From Bacillota bacterium (GTDB taxonomy: Bacteria; Bacillota; Clostridia; Acetivibrionales; Acetivibrionaceae): a stretch of DNA of 64,000 bases. Below are positions 17,295 through 24,912 of this stretch, in pieces; within the stretch, counting starts at the first letter, position 1; each line of letters opens with the position of its first letter. The position numbers were made by a program, and so were the translations under genes. The stretch spans positions 25,316 to 89,315 of the forward strand of contig JAEWSG010000240.1 of the NCBI GenBank assembly GCA_023398495.1, written 5' to 3'. Under the pieces are notes generated by a model. The model was not told the DNA's origin, made no database searches, and saw only the letters and a program-made list of their open reading frames with translations.

Positions 17295-17360
17295 ATAACT
17301 ATAATGAAAAACTCTAAAACTAAAATCAAAGGACGTTTTTCATCTAAATTTGATAGTTAT
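17295..17360 (-). repeat. Dispersed hairpin repeat, copy 3 (internally shortened)
   Basis: ATGAAAAAC (17304-17312) and GTTTTTCAT (17335-17343) with the same 22-nt loop as copies 1 and 2 except for one base. The second stem of the full copies is missing; instead, ATAACTAT (17295-17302) and ATAGTTAT (17353-17360) enclose the first hairpin. It lies in the uppS leader. Confidence 0.8.
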
Positions 17361-17385
17361 CTATAAAATACTATTACAATATTAT

Positions 17386-17414
17386 AATATACAAACTTCT
17401 CAAATAGCAATCAA
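17386..17414 (-). promoter_or_regulatory. Candidate promoter for uppS-cdsA-dxr-rseP-ispG
   Basis: On the minus strand TTGATT (17414-17409), 17 nt, TATATT (17391-17386). It sits between the terminator at 17441-17470 and uppS, where a new start is needed. Confidence 0.45.
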
Positions 17415-17440
17415 TTTTAAAAAGTCATTTTCCATTATGT

Positions 17441-17470
17441 CAAAAGCAAAACCCCTCATATTATGAGGGG
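17441..17470 (-). terminator. Intrinsic terminator after the PASTA-like gene
   Basis: CCCCTCATA (17452-17460) and TATGAGGGG (17462-17470) form a GC-rich stem followed on the minus strand by TTTTGCTTTTG. The stop codon of the preceding gene is within the stem. It separates pyrH-frr from the uppS operon. Confidence 0.8.
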
Positions 17471-17662
17471 CTTACAAATTATCAATTCAAACTCAGCATC
17501 GTCAGTTTTCCTTATACTTACAACTCTATAATTATCGTCAAAATCATCACACTTAAGTCTTGGAGATGATGTAACTCTTATAGAATAATTCTTAATGCAA
17601 TTACTTTCCAGTATGTTTTTGGCGTCTCCCAATGTAAATCCTATAACATCAGTTACACTCAT
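17456..17662 (-). CDS. Small PASTA-like single-domain protein, 68 aa
   Basis: ATG at 17662 has GAGG 6 nt upstream and begins 2 nt from the frr stop codon; an upstream in-frame start would sit inside frr. The sequence begins MSVTDVIGFTLGDAKNILES, closely resembling the start of PASTA repeats (VPDVxGxxxxxAxxxL), and continues with strands ending in FELIICKPLII. There is no signal peptide or membrane segment, so it would be cytosolic, unlike PASTA domains of PBPs and Ser/Thr kinases. The assignment is by motif pattern only; the function is unknown. It ends in a terminator. Confidence 0.7.
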   Translation of the reverse strand: MSVTDVIGFTLGDAKNILESNCIKNYSIRVTSSPRLKCDDFDDNYRVVSIRKTDDAEFELIICKPLII

Positions 17663-17663
17663 A

Positions 17664-18224
17664 TTATACCTCAAGAATTTCAGCGTCTTTATGCTCAACA
17701 ATCTTATCAACTTCAGCAATAAATTTATCTGTTAAATTCTGAATATCTTTTTCTGCTGTTTTAAGATCGTCTTCTGTCAATTCTCCATCCTTTTTAAGTG
17801 CCTTCATTTGTTCCATGCCGTCTCTTCTTATTGCCCTTATTGCAACCTTTGCGTCTTCACCATACTTCTTTACATGCTTTGTAAGCTCTTTTCTTCTTTC
17901 TTCAGTAAGCATCGGAAATATCAATCTTATAACTTTTCCGTCATTGTTTGGATTTATACCAATATCCGACTTTTGTATTTCTTTTTCAATTTCCTTAATC
18001 ATTTTTGCTTCCCAGGGCTGTATCATAATTACTCTCGCCTCAGGTACAGAAATGCTGGCAATCTGATTAATAGGTGTCGGTGTTCCATAGTAGTCTACTG
18101 TCAGCTTATCGAGTATTGCAGGATTCGCACGTCCAGCCCTTACACCTGCCAACTCGTCCTTTAAGACATGAATGGTTTTTTTCATTTTTTCTTCAATACT
18201 CTTATACTCTTCCCTAGACATATT
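17664..18224 (-). CDS. frr: Ribosome recycling factor
   Basis: Splits post-termination ribosomes together with EF-G. The 186-residue product is a three-helix-bundle protein plus alpha/beta domain, with the family motifs LAGVRAGRANPAIL, VDYYGTPTPINQ, and INPNNDGKVIRLIFP. ATG at 18224 follows GGAGGAGG with good spacing and gives the usual 185-aa length; the in-frame start 8 codons upstream is less likely. It follows pyrH, as in most bacteria. Confidence 0.97.
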   Translation of the reverse strand, partial: NMSREEYKSIEEKMKKTIHVLKDELAGVRAGRANPAILDKLTVDYYGTPTPINQIASISVPEARVIMIQPWEAKMIKEIEKEIQKSDIGINPNNDGKVIRLIFPMLTEERRKELTKHVKKYGEDAKVAIRAIRRDGMEQMKALKKDGELTEDDLKTAEKDIQNLTDKFIAEVDKIVEHKDAEILEV

Positions 18225-18290
18225 ATTCCTCCTCCAATTATTTGGCATTTTGAAAATAAGGCTTTTACCTTAAATTTTACACATTACTTA

Positions 18291-18998
18291 TTACTTAATT
18301 GATGTACCAATGTTCTCTCCCTTAACAACCCTGATAATATTGTCCGGTTTATCAAGACCAAATACGATAATTGGTATCTTGTTATCCTTGCACAGAGAAG
18401 CAGCAGTTGAATCCATAACTCCAAGCTCTTTATTAAGCACATCCAAAAAGGATAGTTTGTCAAATTTTACTGCATTAGGATTAGTGTTCGGGTCACTATC
18501 ATAAACACCATCTACCTTCTTAGCAAGTAAAATCACTTCTGCATCTATTTCTGCAGCCCTGAGTGCTGCTGTAGTATCAGTAGAAAAATAAGGATTTCCC
18601 GTACCACACGCAAATATAACAATCCTTCCTTTTTCCAAGTGTCTGACAGATTTTCTTCTTATATAAGGCTCAGCAATTTGCCTCATTTCTATGGCAGTTT
18701 GAACCCTTGTAGGTATACCCCTGGATTCAAGTGAATCTTGTAGGCCTAAAGCATTAATAACAGTAGCAAGCATGCCCATATGGTCAGCTGTAGTTCGATC
18801 CATACCTTTACCGCTTCGTCCCCTCCAGAAATTACCTCCTCCTACAACTATCGCAATTTCAACACCCAAGTCATGCAACTCTTTAATTCTATCAGATATA
18901 CCATTAATTGTCTCTGTATTAAGTCCTTGCTTTTGTTCACCCGCCAATGCTTCTCCACTGATCTTTAGCATAATTCTTTTGTACTTTATTGCTGACAT
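18291..18998 (-). CDS. pyrH: UMP kinase
   Basis: Phosphorylates UMP to UDP in pyrimidine nucleotide synthesis; hexameric amino-acid-kinase fold. KISGEALAG near residues 13-21 and VVGGGNFWRG hold the ATP and phosphate sites; STDTTAALRAAEI is the UMP-binding segment. ATG at 18998 follows AAGGAG with a 7-nt gap and gives a normal 235 aa. It lies between tsf and frr, downstream of a terminator-like hairpin. Confidence 0.96.
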   Translation of the reverse strand: MSAIKYKRIMLKISGEALAGEQKQGLNTETINGISDRIKELHDLGVEIAIVVGGGNFWRGRSGKGMDRTTADHMGMLATVINALGLQDSLESRGIPTRVQTAIEMRQIAEPYIRRKSVRHLEKGRIVIFACGTGNPYFSTDTTAALRAAEIDAEVILLAKKVDGVYDSDPNTNPNAVKFDKLSFLDVLNKELGVMDSTAASLCKDNKIPIIVFGLDKPDNIIRVVKGENIGTSIK

Positions 18999-19047
18999 CA
19001 AAACTTCTCCTTTCAAAACAGGACACCGAATTTTCAAATCTCTCAAA

Positions 19048-19081
19048 AAAGGAACATATAATACAAATTATATGTTCCTTT
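19048..19081 (-). terminator. Hairpin terminator between tsf and pyrH
   Basis: AAAGGAACATATAA (19048-19061) pairs with TTATATGTTCCTTT (19068-19081) over 14 bp with a 6-nt loop. A T-run follows on the minus strand, 15 nt after the tsf stop. Since pyrH has no obvious strong promoter in the short gap, it may act as a partial terminator. Confidence 0.75.
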
Positions 19082-19095
19082 TTATTTGTTAATAA

Positions 19096-19743
19096 TTACT
19101 GTCCGATTTGTTTCATAACTTCATCTGCAAAGTTTTCTTCTTTTTTCTCTATTCCTTCTCCTCTTTCAAACCTTACAAATCTTCTGATACTGATATTCTC
19201 ACCAATTGCTGCAATTTTTTCAGTCAAAAGCTGTTGTATTGTTTTGTCAGGATCCTTAACAAAAGGCTGCTCTAAAAGACATATTTCCTTATAATACTTA
19301 TCTATTCTACCTTCAACCATCTTATCCACAATCTTTTCAGGTTTACCTTCATTTAAAGCCTGAGCTCTTAAAATCTCTTTTTCTTTATCAATATTCTCAT
19401 TTGGTACTTCTTCTCTTCTTACGAATTCAGGTTTTGCAGCTGCGATCTGCATAGCCACATCTTTTACAAATGCTTTGAATTCTTCATTTTTTGCAGCAAA
19501 GTCTGTTTCAGTATTAATCTCAACCAAAACTCCTATTCTACCGTCACCATGGATATATGAATCAACAACACCTTCAGCAGCAATTCTTCCAGCTTTCTTA
19601 CCGGCCTTTGCAATTCCTCTTTCTCTCAATAGCTCGATCGCTTTAGCCATATCTCCATTAGCATCGGTAAGCGCCTTCTTACAATCCATCATACCTGCCC
19701 CTGTACTTTCACGGAGCTGCTTCACCATATCTGCAGTAATCAT
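19096..19743 (-). CDS. tsf: Translation elongation factor Ts
   Basis: Nucleotide exchange factor for EF-Tu. 215 aa, the short form typical of many Firmicutes. It has an N-terminal UBA-like domain with KQLRESTGAGMMDCKKAL at residues 9-26, and the core TDFAAKNEEF motif near residue 82. ATG at 19743 has GGAGG upstream. It follows rpsB, as nearly everywhere in bacteria, but is separated from it by a terminator-like hairpin at 19831-19870. Confidence 0.97.
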   Translation of the reverse strand: MITADMVKQLRESTGAGMMDCKKALTDANGDMAKAIELLRERGIAKAGKKAGRIAAEGVVDSYIHGDGRIGVLVEINTETDFAAKNEEFKAFVKDVAMQIAAAKPEFVRREEVPNENIDKEKEILRAQALNEGKPEKIVDKMVEGRIDKYYKEICLLEQPFVKDPDKTIQQLLTEKIAAIGENISIRRFVRFERGEGIEKKEENFADEVMKQIGQ

Positions 19744-19830
19744 ATGTATTCCTCCAAACCGTATTTATTTTTATATTAATATTAATCTATTCAATCACAA
19801 AAAATATACATCAAACAGCATCTTTCTATT

Positions 19831-19870
19831 AAAAAACCCGCCTCCATCTCTGTTAAGACTGAAGGCAGGA
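19831..19870 (-). terminator. Hairpin terminator/attenuator between rpsB and tsf
   Basis: On the minus strand CCTGCCTTCA pairs with TGGAGGCGGG (with G-U wobbles) and is followed by TTTTTT (19836-19831). Placed between two genes that are normally co-transcribed, it may set the S2 to EF-Ts ratio. Confidence 0.75.
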
Positions 19871-19935
19871 TTTTGGAATACTAAAAACGTAGCTTTCAAT
19901 AAAATTTAAAGCTAGCAACCAGCAATTCCTTACAT

Positions 19936-20691
19936 TTACGCCTCTACAGAAACTTCTTCTACAGCTTCAACTTCCGGTCCAGATGTCTCCTGTGCAACTG
20001 AAAGCTGTTCTCCCTGTCTTCCTTCAATTATAGCATCTGCCATCTTAGCTGCAATTAATTTAACTGCTCTTATTGCATCATCATTACCTGGTATTACATA
20101 ATCTACTTCATCAGGGTCACAGTTTGTATCAACAATAGCTACAACCGGAATACCTAAAGATCTTGCTTCCAATATAGCATTTCTTTCTTTTCTTGGGTCT
20201 ACAATAAATAATGCACCAGGAAGGCCCTTCATATCCTTTATACCACCAAGGTATTTTTCAAGTTTTTCCATTTCACCTTTTAGTTTTATTACTTCTTTCT
20301 TAGGTAAAACATCAAATACTCCTTCTGATTCCATTCTTTCTAACTCTTTTAGCCTGTTTATTCTAGTTTTGATGGTCTTGAAGTTTGTCAACATTCCACC
20401 TAACCATCTTGCATTTACAAAGTACTGATCTGATCTTTCTGCTTCTTCCTTAATTGAATCCTGAGCTTGTTTCTTTGTTCCGACAAACAAAACTCCCTGA
20501 CCGTTCATAGCTACTTCTCTAATAAAATAGTAAGCTTCTTCTACCTTTTTCACCGTTTTCTGAAGATCAATGATATAAATACCATTTCTTTCTGTGAAAA
20601 TGTACTCGGCCATTTTAGGATTCCATCTTCTAGTCTGGTGTCCGAAATGAACACCTGCTTCTAACAACTGCTTCATTGAAATTACTGACAT
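19936..20691 (-). CDS. rpsB: 30S ribosomal protein S2
   Basis: Small-subunit protein. Family motifs include LLEAGVHFGHQTRRWNPKM near the N-terminus, FVGTKKQAQ, and NARWLGGMLTNFKTI, and PGNDDAIRAVKLI toward the C-terminus. ATG at 20691 is chosen because GGAGGTG lies 8 nt upstream; this gives 251 aa, a usual length, ending in a Glu/Val-rich tail. A near-consensus promoter lies about 100 nt upstream. Confidence 0.97.
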   Translation of the reverse strand: MSVISMKQLLEAGVHFGHQTRRWNPKMAEYIFTERNGIYIIDLQKTVKKVEEAYYFIREVAMNGQGVLFVGTKKQAQDSIKEEAERSDQYFVNARWLGGMLTNFKTIKTRINRLKELERMESEGVFDVLPKKEVIKLKGEMEKLEKYLGGIKDMKGLPGALFIVDPRKERNAILEARSLGIPVVAIVDTNCDPDEVDYVIPGNDDAIRAVKLIAAKMADAIIEGRQGEQLSVAQETSGPEVEAVEEVSVEA

Positions 20692-20798
20692 TAATAATAC
20701 ACCTCCGAATGTTTTATACCTCCGCAATAATCATCTTTATAGGAAACCATTTCTGGCAACATCCCATAAATCATACTGCGTGCGTATTTTCGTTTAGT

Positions 20799-20827
20799 AG
20801 TATAACACATAGTTTTCATTTTATCAA
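20799..20827 (-). promoter_or_regulatory. Sigma-A promoter for rpsB
   Basis: On the minus strand TTGATA (20827-20822), 17 nt, TATACT (20804-20799). It leaves a leader of about 100 nt before rpsB. Confidence 0.7.
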
Positions 20828-20865
20828 CAAAATTTTGATAATTTACTTCGTTTCAAAACATGTAA

Positions 20866-20895
20866 TTGACAATATAGGAACTCATACTTTAGAAT
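20866..20895 (+). promoter_or_regulatory. Candidate sigma-A promoter for typA
   Basis: TTGACA (20866-20871), 18 nt, TAGAAT (20890-20895), 55 nt before the typA GTG start. It is divergent from the rpsB promoter. Confidence 0.6.
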
Positions 20896-20950
20896 AGTAA
20901 GTTAGAATAGTTATACTAATTCTTAATTTTATTGAACGAAGGAGATTTTT

Positions 20951-22771
20951 GTGAGTAATTCAAGAACGAATATAAGAAATGTTGCAATTATAGCCCATGT
21001 TGACCATGGCAAGACCACTCTTGTGGATGGGCTGCTTAGACAAAGCGGTATCTTTAGAGAAAATGAGCAGGTAGCAGAAAGAGTCATGGATTCTAATGAC
21101 CTAGAAAGAGAACGAGGCATAACAATTCTTTCAAAAAACACTGCAGTAACTTATAAAGATATAAAAATTAATATTGTTGACACGCCAGGTCATGCTGACT
21201 TCGGGGGAGAAGTTGAACGTGTATTGAAAATGGTTGACGGAGTTCTTTTGCTGGTTGATTCCTTTGAAGGAACAATGCCCCAGACAAGATTTGTGTTGAG
21301 GAAAGCTCTGCAACTCAATTTAAAACCTATTGTAGTTATAAACAAAATTGATAGACCTGAAGCCAGGCCGCACGAAGTGCTTGATGAAGTATTGGACCTA
21401 TTTATTGAACTTGGTGCTGACGATCATCAGCTTGAATTCCCTGTAGTATATGCTTCTTCAAGAGAAGGCTATGCTGTTTTGGACTTAAAAGATAAACCTG
21501 AAAACCTTATCCCACTGTTTGAAACAATAATAGAAAACGTACCTTCACCGGAAGGATCTCCGGACGAGCCTCTTCAGTTTCTTGTATCAAGTATTGATTA
21601 TGATGAATACGTCGGAAGAATAGCCGTTGGAAGAATAGAGAGAGGAACAATACAGGCGGGTCAGCAGACAGTCCTATGCAGAACTGACGGAAGTACTCAG
21701 AATATAAAAATAAGTAAACTTTATACCTTTAGCGGGTTAAAACGAGTTGAAACTCCAGCTTCTTCTGTCGGTGACATTATAGCTATTGCCGGAATCGGAA
21801 ATATAACAATAGGAGAAACAGTATGTGATGTTAACAACCCGGATCCACTTCCCTTTATTGACATTGATGAACCAACAATATCAATGACCTTTAGTGTTAA
21901 TAACAGCCCATTTGCCGGCAGAGAAGGCTCATATGTAACTTCCAGGCACTTAAGGGACAGGCTTTTTAAAGAACTAGAAACAAATGTCAGCTTAAGAGTT
22001 GAAGAAACCGAGTCTCCTGATTCCTTTAAAGTATCGGGCAGAGGAGAGCTTCACCTTTCAATACTCATTGAGACAATGAGAAGGCAAGGTTATGAATTTC
22101 AGGTATCAAAACCTACTGTTATATACAAGGAAGTTGACGGCGAAAGATATGAACCCATTGAATACCTTATTATTGATGTACCCGAAGATTTCATGGGTGT
22201 TGTCATGGAGAAGCTTGGCACGAGAAAAGCTGAAATGGCAAACATGCACTCGGCTCAACAGGGTTATATGCGTCTTGAATTCAGAATTCCTGCGAGGGGA
22301 TTAATTGGTTACAGATCTGAATTTTTGACGGATACAAAAGGTAATGGTATAATGAATCATGTATTTCATGATTTTGAACCTTTTCGTGGGGAAATTTTTG
22401 ACAGACAGAGAGGTTCAATGATCGCCTGGGAAAACGGAGAAGCTGTTACTTATGGGTTGTATAATGCACAAGAAAGAGGTTCTCTCTTTATTACCCCCGG
22501 CACAAATGTATATGAAGGCATGATAGTTGGGGAAAATGCAAGATCTGAAGATATAGTTGTAAACGTATGTAAGAAAAAGCATGTTACAAACATGAGAGCA
22601 TCAGGTTCGGATGAAGCATTAAGGCTCACACCACCAATATTAATGAGTCTTGAACAGGCATTGGAGTTTATTGCTGATGACGAGCTTGTCGAGATTACTC
22701 CTGAAAACATCAGACTAAGGAAAAGAATTTTAAATTCTGAGCAAAGAGCAAAAACTCGTAACAAAGCATAA
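20951..22771 (+). CDS. typA: Ribosome-associated GTPase TypA/BipA
   Basis: EF-G-like translational GTPase involved in ribosome assembly and stress or cold growth. G1 HVDHGKTTL is at residues 16-24, DTPGHADFGGE is G3, and NKID is G4; then come beta-barrel, EF-G domain III/V-like and the BipA-specific C-terminal domain. 606 aa is usual. The start is GTG at 20951, with GGAG 6 nt upstream. It begins the plus-strand typA-mltG-trmR-trhP run, divergent from rpsB. Confidence 0.97.
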   Translation: MSNSRTNIRNVAIIAHVDHGKTTLVDGLLRQSGIFRENEQVAERVMDSNDLERERGITILSKNTAVTYKDIKINIVDTPGHADFGGEVERVLKMVDGVLLLVDSFEGTMPQTRFVLRKALQLNLKPIVVINKIDRPEARPHEVLDEVLDLFIELGADDHQLEFPVVYASSREGYAVLDLKDKPENLIPLFETIIENVPSPEGSPDEPLQFLVSSIDYDEYVGRIAVGRIERGTIQAGQQTVLCRTDGSTQNIKISKLYTFSGLKRVETPASSVGDIIAIAGIGNITIGETVCDVNNPDPLPFIDIDEPTISMTFSVNNSPFAGREGSYVTSRHLRDRLFKELETNVSLRVEETESPDSFKVSGRGELHLSILIETMRRQGYEFQVSKPTVIYKEVDGERYEPIEYLIIDVPEDFMGVVMEKLGTRKAEMANMHSAQQGYMRLEFRIPARGLIGYRSEFLTDTKGNGIMNHVFHDFEPFRGEIFDRQRGSMIAWENGEAVTYGLYNAQERGSLFITPGTNVYEGMIVGENARSEDIVVNVCKKKHVTNMRASGSDEALRLTPPILMSLEQALEFIADDELVEITPENIRLRKRILNSEQRAKTRNKA

Positions 22772-22838
22772 ATTATTTTTAAGGTGATTTTTGTAAGAAA
22801 TATTTTATAAACTTTTTAAAAGTAAAGTGGTGATTTTA

Positions 22839-23981
22839 ATGAAATCGGAAACTGGCGTTATAAAAAAACAAAAGAAAAGAAAAAAAGGGAGTGGCTTGAA
22901 ATCATTTTTAGTTTATTTCCTTATATTTACACTTCTTTTTACTATAACTTGTGCTGTTTCCTATAGTTTGATTTTAAAAGCTGAAAACGTGGCTGATGAG
23001 GATACAGAGGTCATTGTTGATGCTGTTAATGGTATTGAAATCACAATTCCTCGTGGTTCAAGTACCTCTGACATAGCTAATATTTTAAAGGAAAATGAAA
23101 TAATTTCGTGGCCGTCTATTTTTAAACTTCAATCTAAAATAAACGGATATGATGACACATATATGTCAGGAAAACATATTGTCAGCAAAGATCTCAACTA
23201 TGATCAGCTAATGAGAGTATTGTCAAGCAACCCTGTCAGCATAAATGTAACAATACGTGAAGATTATTACTTAGATCAGGTTCTTGACACCCTAAGCAAC
23301 AAAAAGCTAATTGATAAGAACAATTTCATTAAATCAATGAAAAATGAAAAGTTTGACTACGATTTCATTGAACAGATACCTGAAAGAGAAGACAAGCTAG
23401 AAGGTTACTTGTTCCCGGACACTTACTTTTTTGATCCTAATTCAACAGATCGTGAAATAATAACTAAATTTTTAGACAATTTTGACACCAAATTTAAGCT
23501 TGATTATTATGCCCGGGCTCAAGAACTCAATATGACTGTTGACCAGATAATAACTCTCGCATCAATAATTGAGAAAGAGGCTACTCTACCTGAGGAAAAA
23601 AGCATTATTTCAAGTGTTTTTCATAACAGGCTTAAGAGCAAAGATCCTTCTTTAAAAAAATTACAAACTGATGCAACCCTACAGTATATTCTGTACAAAA
23701 AAGAGGGAAAAATAAAAGAGAAGCTCAGTACAAAGGATACACAAATTGATCATCCGTATAACACCTACATTTATGAAGGGCTGCCTCCAGGTCCGATATG
23801 CAACCCGGGACTTGAGTCAATTGAAGCTGCACTATATCCGGATGAGGAATCCCTGTATTATTACTTTGTTGCGAGAGGCGATGGCAGCCATGAGTTTTCA
23901 AAAACTTTAAGTGAACATGAAGCTGCTGTCAAAAAGTACAGTGAAACAATTGAAGAACCTGAAATTACCGAGGAAGAGTAA
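22839..23981 (+). CDS. mltG: Endolytic murein transglycosylase MltG (YceG/YrrL family)
   Basis: Membrane-anchored lytic transglycosylase that ends nascent glycan strands. It has a Lys-rich cytosolic start (KKQKKRKKG), a membrane helix at about 23-45, a LysM-like subdomain (about 60-110), and the YceG domain with LEGYLFPDTYFF, IEKEATLPEEKSIISSVFHNRL-type catalytic segment (the E of IEKEA is catalytic), and LQTDATLQY. ATG at 22839 is preferred over the GTG codons at 22827-22830. Downstream trmR and trhP reproduce the B. subtilis yrrL-yrrM-yrrO order. Confidence 0.94.
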   Translation: MKSETGVIKKQKKRKKGSGLKSFLVYFLIFTLLFTITCAVSYSLILKAENVADEDTEVIVDAVNGIEITIPRGSSTSDIANILKENEIISWPSIFKLQSKINGYDDTYMSGKHIVSKDLNYDQLMRVLSSNPVSINVTIREDYYLDQVLDTLSNKKLIDKNNFIKSMKNEKFDYDFIEQIPEREDKLEGYLFPDTYFFDPNSTDREIITKFLDNFDTKFKLDYYARAQELNMTVDQIITLASIIEKEATLPEEKSIISSVFHNRLKSKDPSLKKLQTDATLQYILYKKEGKIKEKLSTKDTQIDHPYNTYIYEGLPPGPICNPGLESIEAALYPDEESLYYYFVARGDGSHEFSKTLSEHEAAVKKYSETIEEPEITEEE

Positions 23982-24100
23982 ATTTTCCGGTATTTCGTAT
24001 AAGTTGCAATTGAACCAATACATTAAGCGTGACTTATAAATAGTTGAGCAATATTTATTAGATCAAAGAGCTATTGCGAAAAATATAGTAATTATTTATC

Positions 24101-24131
24101 AAATTGTGAGGTCTAAAACCTCACAATTTTT
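24101..24131 (+). terminator. Intrinsic terminator directly ahead of trmR
   Basis: AAATTGTGAGGT (24101-24112) and ACCTCACAATTT (24118-24129) form a 12-bp stem with a 5-nt loop and TTTTT tail. It ends only 19 nt before the trmR ATG and abuts its ribosome-binding region, leaving no space for a promoter between them. Confidence 0.85.
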
Positions 24132-24149
24132 ATGAGGACGGAAACTTTT

Positions 24150-24788
24150 ATGATATGCTATGATTACATAAACGATTATATTCGTAATACTATTAAGAAA
24201 AATAAGGGTATACTCAAAGAACTTGAGGACTTTGCCGAGCAAAATCATGTACCAATAGTTCACCCTGAGGTAGCAAAACTCCTGCAAGTAATAGGCATGA
24301 CAAAAAAGCCTGCACGCATTCTTGAGATCGGCACAGCAATAGGCTACTCTTCTATTCTGCTATCGGAAATTTTAGCCCCTGGGGGCAAAATTGACACAAT
24401 TGAAAGATATGAGTTAATGGTCGAGAGAGCAAAAAGCAACATTAAGAAAGCAAATCTTGAAGATGTAATTAACATCATTTGCGGAGATGCAATGGATGTT
24501 CTTAAATATTTGAACAAACAATATGACATAGTATTTCTCGATGCTGCAAAAGGCCAGTACCCTGAATTCCTTCCTGAATGCTTAAGGTTGCTCTCCCCTG
24601 GCGGATTACTGTTTTCTGACAACATTCTCTACAAGGGAATGATTGCAAATGATGAACTAGTGATAAGAAGGAAGAAAACAATTGTAAAGCGGCTAAGAAA
24701 TTACCTGAATATATTATGCAATTGCGAAAACCTTGAAACTAGTATTATACCAATTGGAGACGGTGTTGCATTAAGTTACAAAAAATAA
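24150..24788 (+). CDS. trmR: tRNA 5-hydroxyuridine methyltransferase TrmR (YrrM), class I SAM O-methyltransferase
   Basis: 212-residue Rossmann methyltransferase of the CCoAMT/O-methyltransferase-3 family: ILEIGTAIGYSSILLSE is the SAM site, DTIERYELMVERAK follows, and DIVFLDAAKGQYPEF gives the metal/acceptor region. Position after mltG and before a U32 protein is the yrrM neighbourhood of B. subtilis, where TrmR methylates 5-hydroxyuridine 34 of tRNA to 5-methoxyuridine. I prefer ATG at 24150 (MICYDYIN), the usual family start; ATG at 24132 is possible. Function is from family and synteny. Confidence 0.87.
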   Translation: MICYDYINDYIRNTIKKNKGILKELEDFAEQNHVPIVHPEVAKLLQVIGMTKKPARILEIGTAIGYSSILLSEILAPGGKIDTIERYELMVERAKSNIKKANLEDVINIICGDAMDVLKYLNKQYDIVFLDAAKGQYPEFLPECLRLLSPGGLLFSDNILYKGMIANDELVIRRKKTIVKRLRNYLNILCNCENLETSIIPIGDGVALSYKK

Positions 24789-24912
24789 CTTCTTGTTTTT
24801 CTTAACGTGGCAGTACCACTAGATCGAATTTTTTCGTTATCCAAATTAGGAACTTATATTTTAGTTATGCCTAGGTCTTTGCTCATTACTTAAACGGTTA
24901 GGAGAGAACAAA

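Noticed and set aside
20692..20798. Ribosomal-protein leader structure for rpsB
   Set aside because: No clear stem was found in the ~100-nt leader by eye; folding and covariance would be needed to claim one.
24790..24912. tRNA or small RNA gene between trmR and trhP
   Set aside because: Only short imperfect stems are present; no cloverleaf, T-loop or CCA end.
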